From JADJGC01 sp964576925 (lineage in GTDB: Bacteria; Zixibacteria; MSB-5A5; CAIYYT01): a stretch of 64,000 bases of DNA. Made by a program: the position numbers and the translations under genes. The notes below the pieces were generated by a model, which was not told the DNA's origin, did no database searches, and saw nothing but the letters and a program-made list of their open reading frames with translations. Below are positions 6,757-14,907 of this stretch, piece by piece. Numbering within the stretch: position 1 is the stretch's first letter; every line of letters starts with the position of its first letter. Where the stretch lies: NCBI GenBank assembly GCA_964576925.1, contig CAZNWJ010000008.1, forward strand, positions 62,001 to 126,000, given 5' to 3'.

Positions 6757-8613
6757 CTACTTAGCCATCGAAAAAATTCCGACCGGATCGACAATCAAGC
6801 GCACGCGTCCGTCGCCCATAATCGTCGCCCCGGCGATTCCCGGCGTCTGTCCCAACAACGCCCCGAGCGGTTTGATCACTACCTCTTCCTGCCCCAGGAG
6901 CGTTTCAACGACGAGCCCCAGGCGCTTATCTGCCAGTCCCAGCACAACCACGTACGAGTCGCGCCGGCGTTCGCCCTCCGGTCTTGTCCGTCCGAAAAAG
7001 AAAGTCGACGACAAGTCGATAATCGGAAGCACCGAGTCGCGTAAACGAATCACGTCGCGCTGATTGATCGAGTGGATTTCTTCGCGCGTGATCTTGACTG
7101 TCTCGATCACCGAAGCCAGCGGCAGCACGAAAAGTTCTTCGCCGGTGGCAACCAGGAGACCTTGGACAATCGCCAGCGTCAGCGGCAGCTTGATGACGAT
7201 CGACGTTCCTGCGCCGCGCTGCGACTCGATTTCGATCAAGCCTTTCAACTTCTCGATATTCGTCCGCACGACATCCATGCCGACGCCGCGTCCCGACACG
7301 TCCGAAATCACCTTGGCGGTCGAGAAGCCCGGATGGAAGATAAAGGCAAAAATCTCGCGGTCGCTCAAACGTTGGATTTCTTCCGCCGTCCCCAGCTTTC
7401 GTTCGATAGCCTTTTCGCGAATGCGGTCCGAATCGAGACCAGCGCCGTCATCCGACACCTTTATCACTATATTTGAGCCTTCCTGGCTCGCGACCAGTCT
7501 GATCGTGCCCTGTCGCGGTTTGCCGGCGCTTTCGCGCACGTCCGGTAGTTCGATTCCGTGGTCGACGGCGTTGCGCACCAGGTGCACCAGGGGATCGCCG
7601 ATCTCTTCGATGACCGACTTGTCGAGTTCCGTCTCTTCACCGTGAATCGTCAGTTCGACGTCCTTGTTCAGTTGTCTGGCCAGGTCGCGCACGACTCGTG
7701 GAAACTTGTTGAAGACCTTGCCGATCGGCAGCATTCGCATCTTCATCACCGACATCTGCAGCTCGGTGGTAATGAAATTGATCTGCGTTGCGGCGTGGTT
7801 CATCTCGTCGATCAACGGGTCTCCCTCGAAGCGAGAAGTCGCCTTTGTGGTCAACTGCAGCAGCGCATTGCGCCCCAGTACCAGTTCGCCCATGATATTC
7901 ATCAAGCTGTCAAGGCGGTCGACATCGACGCGGATGGTCTGGTCGGCGCCTCGGCGCAATTCGAGCGCTGGCCGCCCGGCCGGCGCTTCGCCCCCCTTGG
8001 CAGCCGTGCCGGCTTCTTCAGCCGGAGCGCCCGCCGACTCGGCGGCGGCATTCCCCTCGTCGCCGCCGCTGACCGCGACTTCAATATTTTTGTCGATTGT
8101 TTCTTCTACGAGCTTGGTCGAAGGCCCCTTCCCCTTCTTCCCGCGGCTGCCCTTCTTAGCGGCAGCCTTGGCTGCGGGCGCTGGCGCTGCGGCACTGATA
8201 GCCGGAGACTTTCCCTCGTCGATTGCCACCAGCTTGAACTTGATCGCCGCCAGATCAACGCCGGAGTCGGTGCCCTGGCGCACATCATTGAGCAACACCT
8301 TCAGCGAATCGATCGCTTCGAGCAGGACATCCATTACGGCCGGGTTGACCTTCAACTCGCCTTTGCGCAGCTTGTTGAGGACATCCTCCATTTTGTGGGT
8401 CAGCTCGGATACCTTGTCGAATCCCAGGAATCCTGATGTTCCCTTGATCGTGTGCGCCCCGCGGAAGATTTCGTTGAGCAGATCAAGATCGTTTGTACGC
8501 TTCTCCAGCTTGACCATGTCCTCGTCAAGCTTGGCGATGATCTCGTCGGCTTCGATCATGAATTCGTCGATGATCTCCCGCATCTCATCGAGTACGACTC
8601 CGCTGTCAGCCAT
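6757..8613 (-). CDS. cheA: CheA chemotaxis histidine kinase lacking a P2 domain
   Basis: 618 residues. The P1 phosphotransfer domain has His54 (FRGAHTIKGTSGFLGF). An Ala/Gly/Lys-rich low-complexity linker of about 100 residues follows where the CheY-binding P2 domain would normally be. Then come the dimerisation segment (VDRLDSLMNIMGELVLGRNA), the ATPase domain (HLVRNAVDHGIE, DDGAGLD, GRGVGMDVV) and a C-terminal CheW-like P5 domain (LLVATGEELFVLPLASV). It is a membrane-array kinase that phosphorylates CheY and CheB. Loss of P2 is known in some lineages and would make response regulators dock on P1 or P4 directly. It lies 7 nt downstream of cheZ. Confidence 0.95.
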   Translation of the reverse strand: MADSGVVLDEMREIIDEFMIEADEIIAKLDEDMVKLEKRTNDLDLLNEIFRGAHTIKGTSGFLGFDKVSELTHKMEDVLNKLRKGELKVNPAVMDVLLEAIDSLKVLLNDVRQGTDSGVDLAAIKFKLVAIDEGKSPAISAAAPAPAAKAAAKKGSRGKKGKGPSTKLVEETIDKNIEVAVSGGDEGNAAAESAGAPAEEAGTAAKGGEAPAGRPALELRRGADQTIRVDVDRLDSLMNIMGELVLGRNALLQLTTKATSRFEGDPLIDEMNHAATQINFITTELQMSVMKMRMLPIGKVFNKFPRVVRDLARQLNKDVELTIHGEETELDKSVIEEIGDPLVHLVRNAVDHGIELPDVRESAGKPRQGTIRLVASQEGSNIVIKVSDDGAGLDSDRIREKAIERKLGTAEEIQRLSDREIFAFIFHPGFSTAKVISDVSGRGVGMDVVRTNIEKLKGLIEIESQRGAGTSIVIKLPLTLAIVQGLLVATGEELFVLPLASVIETVKITREEIHSINQRDVIRLRDSVLPIIDLSSTFFFGRTRPEGERRRDSYVVVLGLADKRLGLVVETLLGQEEVVIKPLGALLGQTPGIAGATIMGDGRVRLIVDPVGIFSMAK

Positions 8614-8620
8614 GGGTCCC

Positions 8621-9247
8621 TTATTTCTTGTGCAGTTCGCGATTCAAATTGTCGACCAGTTCGTCGACCGTGTCCTGGTTTTTCGCGTCGGTGGAAAACC
8701 GCGCGTTCGGATCGAAAGCGCGCTGCTTCTTTACCTCCGGACCATCGACGCGCTCACTGCCGTCCAGCTCCACCAGAACGTCATGCAGACGGCTCTCTAC
8801 TTCCTCAAGCATGTGGATCGCGTGGGCGATCTGCTGCGTGGTGATGTCTTGGAATTGCAGCGCGTCCATGATCTTGTAGGCGTCGTTCTGGTTGCTCTCG
8901 GCGCACTCTCGGACCTTCTCCACGATCCGCTTTGCCTTGGAGTTGTTACGGAAGTACGTGGCGGGAAGCGCGCGCCGCAGCTCCTTGAGTTGCACTTCGA
9001 TCTCGCCCTCCCGTGAAGTGATCGCTTCGACCATATCCAGCACCCGGTGGGCGGCGTCTTCCGTCTGTTGCGTGATCCGCTCCAGTTGTTCGGTCGCCTG
9101 CGGTACTTTCTTGCGCGACTCGGTCAGCGGCGCCTGCGCTTGTTTGATCCCCTGGACGATCTGGGCGATCGACTCCGCCAGGTGGCGCAAGTCCGCCTGG
9201 ATGTTTTTCGTCGAATCGCTGGTGGCGAAGAGTGTGCGCAGTTCCAT
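8621..9247 (-). CDS. cheZ: CheZ, CheY-phosphate phosphatase
   Basis: 208 residues, mostly predicted helix, as in the CheZ four-helix dimer. The catalytic segment ALQFQDITTQQI carries Asp134 and Gln138, equivalent to Asp143 and Gln147 of Escherichia coli CheZ; the Gln positions the attacking water on CheY-phosphate. The C-terminus DTVDELVDNLNREL resembles the CheZ tail that docks on CheY. It lies immediately between cheY and cheA (1 and 7 nt gaps), so co-expression with its substrate is assured. CheZ is best known in Proteobacteria; its presence here gives the cluster a Proteobacteria-style switch-off rather than CheC/CheX. Confidence 0.85.
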   Translation of the reverse strand: MELRTLFATSDSTKNIQADLRHLAESIAQIVQGIKQAQAPLTESRKKVPQATEQLERITQQTEDAAHRVLDMVEAITSREGEIEVQLKELRRALPATYFRNNSKAKRIVEKVRECAESNQNDAYKIMDALQFQDITTQQIAHAIHMLEEVESRLHDVLVELDGSERVDGPEVKKQRAFDPNARFSTDAKNQDTVDELVDNLNRELHKK

Positions 9248-9248
9248 A

Positions 9249-9635
9249 TCACGACCTCCCCGCTGATTTCAGGACCTGGCCGATTTTCTCACTAAGCGTT
9301 TCCGGCGTAAACGGCTTGACGATGTAATTGTTGACACCGGCCTTCATCGCCTCGATGATGTCTTCCTTCACCGACCGCGTGGTCACCATCAGGACCGGCA
9401 TGTCTTTCAACTCATCGCTGCTGCGAATCTGGGTAACAAAGGTCAGTCCGTCCATTTCCGGCATATTCCAATCGGTAATCACGAAATCGTACTTGTCCAC
9501 TTTCAACTTGGCCAGTGCGTCCTTGCCGTCGCTCGCTTCCGCGACGTCGTTGAAGCCGGCGCGCTTCAACGTGTTGACGATGATGCGCCGCATCGTGGGC
9601 GAGTCGTCAACGGCGAGAATTTTTAGTTCAGGCAC
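9249..9635 (-). CDS. cheY: CheY single-domain response regulator
   Basis: 128 residues, the length of classical CheY. It has Asp10/Asp11, phospho-acceptor Asp55 in VITDWNMPEMDGL (the same WNMPxMDG context as enterobacterial CheY), the switch Thr85 and Lys107 before Pro. Phospho-CheY normally binds the flagellar switch; no flagellar gene is in this window, so the output is open. The pairing with cheZ one nt away argues this is the main CheA output. The ATG has GAGGA upstream. Confidence 0.9.
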   Translation of the reverse strand: MPELKILAVDDSPTMRRIIVNTLKRAGFNDVAEASDGKDALAKLKVDKYDFVITDWNMPEMDGLTFVTQIRSSDELKDMPVLMVTTRSVKEDIIEAMKAGVNNYIVKPFTPETLSEKIGQVLKSAGRS

Positions 9636-9651
9636 ATGGTCCTCCTCAGCT

Positions 9652-10050
9652 TTATCTCGTTGCTGCTTTAGTTCGCGGTGATTCGAGCAGGCGCGTCACT
9701 TCGGCGAGTAACGCCGGCGCCTTGAACGGCTTGACCAGGTAGGCATTGGCGCCCGCCTGGCGGCCCTTCGCTTTGTCTTCTTCGTCCTCTTCCGACGAGA
9801 GGATGATAATCGGCACTTTGCGGAATCGTTCGTTTTGTCTCAATGTGGCGATCAGTTCGTAACCGTCGATGTTCGGCATGTTGAGGTCGGTAATCACCAT
9901 ATCGACGCCGCTCTCGAGATGCGACACCTTTTCCAGGGCATCCATCCCGTCGCTGGCGGCGACCACTTCGAATCCGCTGGACTTCAGCGCGAAGGCCACG
10001 AATTTGACGATGGTCGGAGAATCGTCGACAACCAGAATCTTTCGACCCAT
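9652..10050 (-). CDS. CheY-like receiver protein
   Basis: 132 residues consisting only of a receiver domain: KILVVDDSPTIVKFV at the start, phospho-acceptor Asp55 (VITDLNMPNIDG), Ser/Ser switch (IILSSEEDEEDK) and Lys in YLVKPF. It lies between cheR and cheY in the same transcript and is clearly distinct from cheY. It may act as a phosphate sink for CheA or deliver the signal to a second target such as the partner-switch module upstream. There is no output domain. Confidence 0.88.
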   Translation of the reverse strand: MGRKILVVDDSPTIVKFVAFALKSSGFEVVAASDGMDALEKVSHLESGVDMVITDLNMPNIDGYELIATLRQNERFRKVPIIILSSEEDEEDKAKGRQAGANAYLVKPFKAPALLAEVTRLLESPRTKAATR

Positions 10051-10072
10051 AATCAGGCCTTACCTTTATTAA

Positions 10073-11122
10073 TCATGACGTCTTCTTTCGATTATTGCTG
10101 AGCAGTTCCTGGATCTTCCGCAGCTTCTCCATCGTCGCCGCGTGCGTCTCGGAACTCGCCTGGCTGCGGGCGGCCGTCGCGGCGCTCGCCGTGGTCGGCG
10201 CCGCTGCCGCCTTCGCCGCTGTGGCCACCGGTACCGCCGCCGGCGTTTCGTGGTCGCTCAGGCGTGCTGCCGGCTCTTTGTGATAAACCAGCCCGTTCTT
10301 GAAATAGAGCAGTTTAAAAGCTTTGCTGATGCCGTGCAGCGACTCGGCGTGGCCGATGAAGAGATATCCCCCCGGTACCAGGCTGTTGTAGAAGTCGCGT
10401 ACGATCTGGCGCTTCACATCGTCCGAAAAATAGATCGTGACATTGCGACAGAAGATGAAATCCATATCCGTCATCAGCGCCATGCGTCGTTGGTCCGTAA
10501 GGTTCAGGTGACCGAAGGTTACCATCCGCTTGACCGCGTCCTTGACCGCGAAGTTTGCGCCGTCTTGCTGGAAATACTTCCGCACGATCTCGGGCGGCGT
10601 TGTCCGCAGCGACAACTCGCCGTAGACGCCGGTGCGGGCAGCGTGCAGTACCTGTTCCGAAATATCGTTTGCGATAATCTCAATGTTCCAGCCGCTTAAA
10701 TCGCCCATCGCCTCCAGCAGGATCATGGCGATGGTGTACGGCTCCTCGCCGGTCGAGCAGCCCGCCGACCAGATCCGCAGCCGCTTGCGCCCGCTCCGCT
10801 TGGCCTTGTCGAGAACCAGCGGCAAAACTTCTTCCTGGAAACAAGTTAGTTGCGGCGGATTACGGAAGAACGAAGTCTCGTTCGTCGTCACCAGGTTCAT
10901 CAGCATGTTGAATTCCTTCATGCTGGTGTCGTACTTGACCTGGTAGAAATAGTCGCGGTGCGTTTTCAACCCCAGTGTCACCATGCGCTTGCTCAGACGG
11001 TTCTCGAGGAGGTACTTCTTGTTCTCCGAAAAGAAAATTCCCGATTTCTCGTGAATGAAATCGCGGAAGGTCAGGAAATCTTCCAGGCTGAGTTCAGAGG
11101 TTTGCAGCGCTTGATCCAACAT
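10073..11122 (-). CDS. cheR: CheR chemotaxis receptor methyltransferase
   Basis: 349 residues. The N-terminal helical domain (about 10-80) precedes the SAM-binding methyltransferase domain with RIWSAGCSTGEEPYTIAM (about 140-157), NDISEQVL and the FCRNVTIYF strand, then GGYLFIGHAES. It transfers methyl groups from S-adenosylmethionine to receptor glutamates and opposes CheB. After residue 290 there is an Ala/Thr-rich tail (ATAAKAAAAPTTASAAT) ending in a short charged helix, an extension absent from minimal CheR. It probably works as a tether. Confidence 0.93.
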   Translation of the reverse strand: MLDQALQTSELSLEDFLTFRDFIHEKSGIFFSENKKYLLENRLSKRMVTLGLKTHRDYFYQVKYDTSMKEFNMLMNLVTTNETSFFRNPPQLTCFQEEVLPLVLDKAKRSGRKRLRIWSAGCSTGEEPYTIAMILLEAMGDLSGWNIEIIANDISEQVLHAARTGVYGELSLRTTPPEIVRKYFQQDGANFAVKDAVKRMVTFGHLNLTDQRRMALMTDMDFIFCRNVTIYFSDDVKRQIVRDFYNSLVPGGYLFIGHAESLHGISKAFKLLYFKNGLVYHKEPAARLSDHETPAAVPVATAAKAAAAPTTASAATAARSQASSETHAATMEKLRKIQELLSNNRKKTS

Positions 11123-11157
11123 GCCGTCGTCTTCCCCTTGATCCAGATCGCTTCGCG

Positions 11158-11757
11158 TTATCGCTCAGTCGTTACGATCGCGCGCCGCATCGCCTCGGGC
11201 AACCGCGGCGCCGGTACGTCGTCACTGTCGATGGCTTCTCCGGTCAGTGCCGGTGTCGGCACGGTGAACTCGGAAGTCTCCGCAACGCGGGCGAGGCGAA
11301 TCTTGCGTCTCCGGTCGCTCCGGCTCAAGTCGGCCAGGCGCTCTTCCAGTTCGCTGACGCGTTCGCGCAACTGGCGAACTTGCTGGCGCTCCCCGTGCCG
11401 CTCGACCGCATCGTTCATCACGCACTCGATTTCTTTCAGACGAAACGGTTTGACGACGTAGTCGCAGACTCCCAGGCGCATCGCTTCCAGCGCCGTGTCC
11501 ACCGTAGGGTGCGCCGTCATCACGACAATCGAGATGTCTCGGCTTAGCCGCTTGATCTGGTGGATCAGCTCCAGGCCCACCACACCCGGGACGCGCAGGT
11601 CCACGAGAGCGACCTGGAATTCCCGGTTTTCCAGTTGCCGCAGTGTCTCGTGCGCCGTCCCTGCTGTATGCACTTCGTAACCGGCCGTGCTGAAGAGTTC
11701 CGCGAGCAATTCGCGTACAAAGGCTTCGTCATCTACGACGAGAATTCGCTTATACAT
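11158..11757 (-). CDS. Response regulator with receiver plus coiled-coil tail
   Basis: 199 residues. The receiver domain (1-120) has Asp9/Asp10, phospho-acceptor Asp53 (ALVDLRVPGVVGLEL) and Lys in VVKPF. It is followed by a heptad-rich segment (RQQVRQLRERVSELEERL) and a polar tail rich in Pro and Asp, with no DNA-binding or enzymatic output. It overlaps the preceding response regulator by 8 nt, so translation is probably coupled. It is likely an adaptor that oligomerises through the coiled coil. Confidence 0.85.
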   Translation of the reverse strand: MYKRILVVDDEAFVRELLAELFSTAGYEVHTAGTAHETLRQLENREFQVALVDLRVPGVVGLELIHQIKRLSRDISIVVMTAHPTVDTALEAMRLGVCDYVVKPFRLKEIECVMNDAVERHGERQQVRQLRERVSELEERLADLSRSDRRRKIRLARVAETSEFTVPTPALTGEAIDSDDVPAPRLPEAMRRAIVTTER

Positions 11758-12160
11758 ATTCCTTCACTGGCGTCGCGGACGGCCTCGGACGATGCTCCTC
11801 CGAAGCGGCCCTGACAGTGGCGTAGAGGCGATTAATATTGAAGGGTTTGATTACATAGTCATAGACGCGCTTGCGCAGAGCTTCCACCGCCGTCTCAACC
11901 GACGGATACCCCGTCATCACGATCACGGGCAGATTCGGATGTTCGGCCTTGATCTTGTCCACGAAGCTCAGCCCGTCTTCACCATCCATCTTCAAGTCGG
12001 TTAGCACGACGTCAAAATCCGCGTTCTTTTCTAGCAATTCCATCGCTTCGCTGACATCGTTCGCGGTCATGATCAGACAATCCTTCTCCGCAAAGAAATC
12101 GTAGAGCAGATCGCGGATCAGTAGCTCGTCGTCAACCACCAGGAGTTTGTACTGGCTCAT
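11750..12160 (-). CDS. Single-domain response regulator
   Basis: 136 residues, a receiver domain with Asp10/Asp11, phospho-acceptor Asp55 (VVLTDLKMDGEDGL), Thr in VMTGYPS and Lys in YVIKPF. The context GYPSVETAVEAL is typical of receivers from NtrC-like or hybrid proteins rather than CheY. Its start codon overlaps the stop of the HEAT-repeat gene (ATGA at 12157-12160) and it overlaps the next gene by 8 nt, so the three are translationally coupled. A partner kinase is not obvious beyond CheA. Confidence 0.87.
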   Translation of the reverse strand: MSQYKLLVVDDELLIRDLLYDFFAEKDCLIMTANDVSEAMELLEKNADFDVVLTDLKMDGEDGLSFVDKIKAEHPNLPVIVMTGYPSVETAVEALRKRVYDYVIKPFNINRLYATVRAASEEHRPRPSATPVKEYV

Positions 12161-14064
12161 GGCTTTGCCTCCAGTTCTTTGATCGCCGACGTCACCGCGC
12201 CGACGACATCAGGGTTTTTGTCGCGCACCGAGCCCTTGAGAAACGGCAGGGCCCGCTTGTCGCGCAGGCGCGAGATCGCCTTGGCGGCAGCCACGCGTAA
12301 CACGTCGTTCTCGCAACCAAGAAACGGTAAGAGATCTTCCAGCGTCGCCGGGTTGGCAATCTGGCCCAGCCCGGAAATCGCGTGGAATCGCACCCAGACG
12401 TCGTCGTCGTCGAGCATACAGACGATTTCTTTCCACGACTCCTGGCCCGCGAGCGCAATGATCGCCGCGATCGCCGACTTGCGCACCTCCGGCTCCTCAT
12501 CGGTCAATAGGACGCGGATCTGCGGCACCACGGAAGCGTCCGCGATGCGCCCCAATGACTCGACCGCTGACTTGCGAACTTGCGGCTCCGGATGATTGAC
12601 GGCATCCAGCAGCGGCGCGATTACCGCGCTTTCGCCAATCCACCCCAGGGCCTGCGCCGCCAAGATCTGCCGGCGCGGGTCCCGATGCTCCAGGTCGGCG
12701 CGAAAGCGTTCGATCGCTCCCGGTCCGCCGGAGAGCACCAACGCGCCGAGCGCCGCCTGCTGCACGTCGCTCTGGACATCGTCGAGAGCGGCAAACACCT
12801 GGTCGATGATCGTTTCGGCGCCGATCCAGCCGATCGCTTTCAAGGCCGCGCAGCGCACGTGATACACGGTATCTTCCATCAGCCGTAACAGCGGATCGAT
12901 CACGCCGCGATCGCCGATACGACCGAGAACAAGGGCGACGCGCTCTCGGACCGCGTCATCCTCGTGATCGATCAATCGCACAACCTCGGGCACGAATCGT
13001 GAATTCGCAGTGGCCGCGATCGTGTCCAGCAGGTGGCAGGCAATCGACGGGCTGGCATTGCGCAGAGCCTCGGCGATCTTGTCAGTCGCCGCAATGGCGG
13101 CCTGGCTCAACAAGTCCTTGGCGGAGGCAGCCACATCTTCGTCCGGATCTCCGATGGCATCGAGCAGGACATTCACCGAAGCCGGCGCATCCCACGCTCG
13201 CAGTTCTTCGAGGGCGAAGAGTTTGGTATCCCGGTCACCCGTGCGGATCGCCCGGATCAGGCATTGTTGCAGCTGGGCGGCCGGCAGATTGTCCAGTATC
13301 GAGTGGTCTGTGGCGTGCGCAATCTTGATCAACGCGCTCACTGCGGCCTCCTGGAGCGCTTCATTGGGGTTGGACAACTGCTCGCGCAGGTGTGGCTCCA
13401 CGGCGCGCGTCTTGAGCCTCCCCATGGCTTCCACCGCCGTAAAAACGATGACGGCGTCTTCCGACCGCAGCGCCCGGATCAGCAGTGATAATGCCTTCTG
13501 GTTACCGATGGCTCCCAGCGCTTCAACAACCTGCGCGCGGGCGTAGGGATGCTGATCGTAAGCCTGCATCAACGGCGTTACTGCCGCCGCGTCCTTGATT
13601 CGACCCAGCGCTTCGGCTGCTGAACAAACGACATTTTCGTTCGGATCATTGAGAGCATCAACGAGGACGTCCAGAGCCGCCGAATTGCCGATGACCCCGA
13701 GCGTATCGACGGCAAACTTGCGAACATCGTGATCCGCCGAAGTCGACTGCTCGGCAAGCGCCTCGATGGCAGCCGCGCCAAACGAAGCGAGCACTTCAGA
13801 AGCAAGATTACGTTGGGAAATCTCAGGACTGGCCAGGTACTGGCACAGGAAGTAAGGAGCTGAAGGGGCTTTGCGTGCGACCAACGCGGCCGCCGCCCGC
13901 TCGCGAATACCTTTGTCGGGATCTTCGATCGCCGTTACCAGGGCGGCAATCGCGCTGTCATCATTGCATTGCGCAAGCAGTTCGATCGCCTCAGCGCGCT
14001 CCGCCGGGCTTTCGCTGGTTAATCCGACAATGGCTCGATCAAGTACGCCTTCCTCCAGTGCCAT
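12157..14064 (-). CDS. HEAT-repeat scaffold protein
   Basis: 635 residues built almost wholly of HEAT / PBS-lyase-type helical repeats of about 31 residues, with the recurring pattern DPNENVVCSAAEALGRI, then VTPLMQAY and so on, around twenty times. No signal peptide, membrane helix or catalytic motif was seen. Such solenoids bind proteins, so it is a probable scaffold joining the partner-switch proteins upstream to the chemotaxis proteins downstream. ATG at 14064 is chosen because AAGGG lies about ten nt upstream; a GTG nine nt earlier is possible. Confidence 0.85.
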   Translation of the reverse strand: MALEEGVLDRAIVGLTSESPAERAEAIELLAQCNDDSAIAALVTAIEDPDKGIRERAAAALVARKAPSAPYFLCQYLASPEISQRNLASEVLASFGAAAIEALAEQSTSADHDVRKFAVDTLGVIGNSAALDVLVDALNDPNENVVCSAAEALGRIKDAAAVTPLMQAYDQHPYARAQVVEALGAIGNQKALSLLIRALRSEDAVIVFTAVEAMGRLKTRAVEPHLREQLSNPNEALQEAAVSALIKIAHATDHSILDNLPAAQLQQCLIRAIRTGDRDTKLFALEELRAWDAPASVNVLLDAIGDPDEDVAASAKDLLSQAAIAATDKIAEALRNASPSIACHLLDTIAATANSRFVPEVVRLIDHEDDAVRERVALVLGRIGDRGVIDPLLRLMEDTVYHVRCAALKAIGWIGAETIIDQVFAALDDVQSDVQQAALGALVLSGGPGAIERFRADLEHRDPRRQILAAQALGWIGESAVIAPLLDAVNHPEPQVRKSAVESLGRIADASVVPQIRVLLTDEEPEVRKSAIAAIIALAGQESWKEIVCMLDDDDVWVRFHAISGLGQIANPATLEDLLPFLGCENDVLRVAAAKAISRLRDKRALPFLKGSVRDKNPDVVGAVTSAIKELEAKP

Positions 14065-14081
14065 AACGCACACCCTTTTGC

Positions 14082-14444
14082 TTAAAGGTTTGCCGAAACC
14101 TTCGTTGACGTCATGAAGACGTCCTGGGCTTCAGCCTCAGATTCGAAAATCTCGAAGATGTTCGATAGTTGGGTAATCTCAAAAATCTCGCGGACGTAGC
14201 TGGCCAGGTTCGAGAGTACCAGACGCCCCTTCGCCAACTTCACTTCCTTGAGAATCGACACCAGCGTTCCCAGGCCCGAACTATTGATGAAGTCGACCTG
14301 CGCCAGATTCAGGATCAGGTTCTTGCGTCCCTTTTGTACGTGCCGCAGCACATCGTCCTTCAGGCTCGAGGAACTGGTGATGTCCAACCGGCCCTTCAGA
14401 CTCAGCGTCACGAAGTCCACATGCTCGGTAACTCGAATTTCCAT
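14082..14444 (-). CDS. Anti-anti-sigma (STAS) protein, RsbV/SpoIIAA type
   Basis: 120 residues, a STAS domain. The phosphorylatable serine is Ser55 in DFINSSGLGTLV, with the GRLDI strand near the start. In partner switching the unphosphorylated form binds the RsbW-type kinase and frees the kinase's target. The ATG at 14444 has GGAGG six nt upstream (14452-14456); a TTG six nt further out would abut that site. It lies 19 nt after the RsbW-like gene. Confidence 0.9.
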   Translation of the reverse strand: MEIRVTEHVDFVTLSLKGRLDITSSSSLKDDVLRHVQKGRKNLILNLAQVDFINSSGLGTLVSILKEVKLAKGRLVLSNLASYVREIFEITQLSNIFEIFESEAEAQDVFMTSTKVSANL

Positions 14445-14463
14445 TGACAACCTCCGTCAGTAT

Positions 14464-14907
14464 TCAACCTCGATCGGCGACTTCTGCGACAGCGCGTAGA
14501 CGCCACTGAAGCTTGAAGCACAGCCCGCCGTCGACCTTTTCCTCTACTTCAAATTTATCGGCATACCCCCGCATGATCGCGAGTCCGCGCCCCGAGGTTT
14601 TTTGCGGGTCGATCGCCGCCAATTCCGTTTGCAAGTCAAGTTCTTCGACACGGCCCCGCCCCTGGTCGGAAATCTGAAACTCCAGGGTTTCGTCGCTCCA
14701 ACAGAACTCGAGCCTTATGAACATCTCGGGATCGGCATGATTCCCGTGATAAAAAGCATTAGTGAACGCTTCCGAAACGCAGACAGCAAAACGGAACTTC
14801 TGCTGCCCCGCCAGCCCGGCCAGCTCAACCACCTCGGCAATCACGCCGTAGATCCGGTTGTACTGCGATTCCTGCGAAGGCAGTTCGTAGCACTTCCTTC
14901 CCGTCAT
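14464..14907 (-). CDS. Anti-sigma factor-type serine kinase (RsbW-like, HATPase)
   Basis: 147 residues, a GHKL ATPase of the RsbW/SpoIIAB family. The N box is VSEAFTNAFYHGNHADP; the G1 region is DQGRGRVEE and the G2 box KTSGRGLAIMRGYAD. It would phosphorylate the STAS protein encoded next and bind its partner. Its first four nt overlap the stop of the phosphatase gene (14904-14907), so the two are coupled. No sigma factor gene of the SigB/SigF type is adjacent; the target may be elsewhere or may not be a sigma factor. Confidence 0.9.
   Translation of the reverse strand: MTGRKCYELPSQESQYNRIYGVIAEVVELAGLAGQQKFRFAVCVSEAFTNAFYHGNHADPEMFIRLEFCWSDETLEFQISDQGRGRVEELDLQTELAAIDPQKTSGRGLAIMRGYADKFEVEEKVDGGLCFKLQWRLRAVAEVADRG

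Noticed and set aside
7664..9016. Plus-strand frame of 450 codons across cheA and cheZ
   Set aside because: Ser/Arg-rich antisense shadow crossing two genes.
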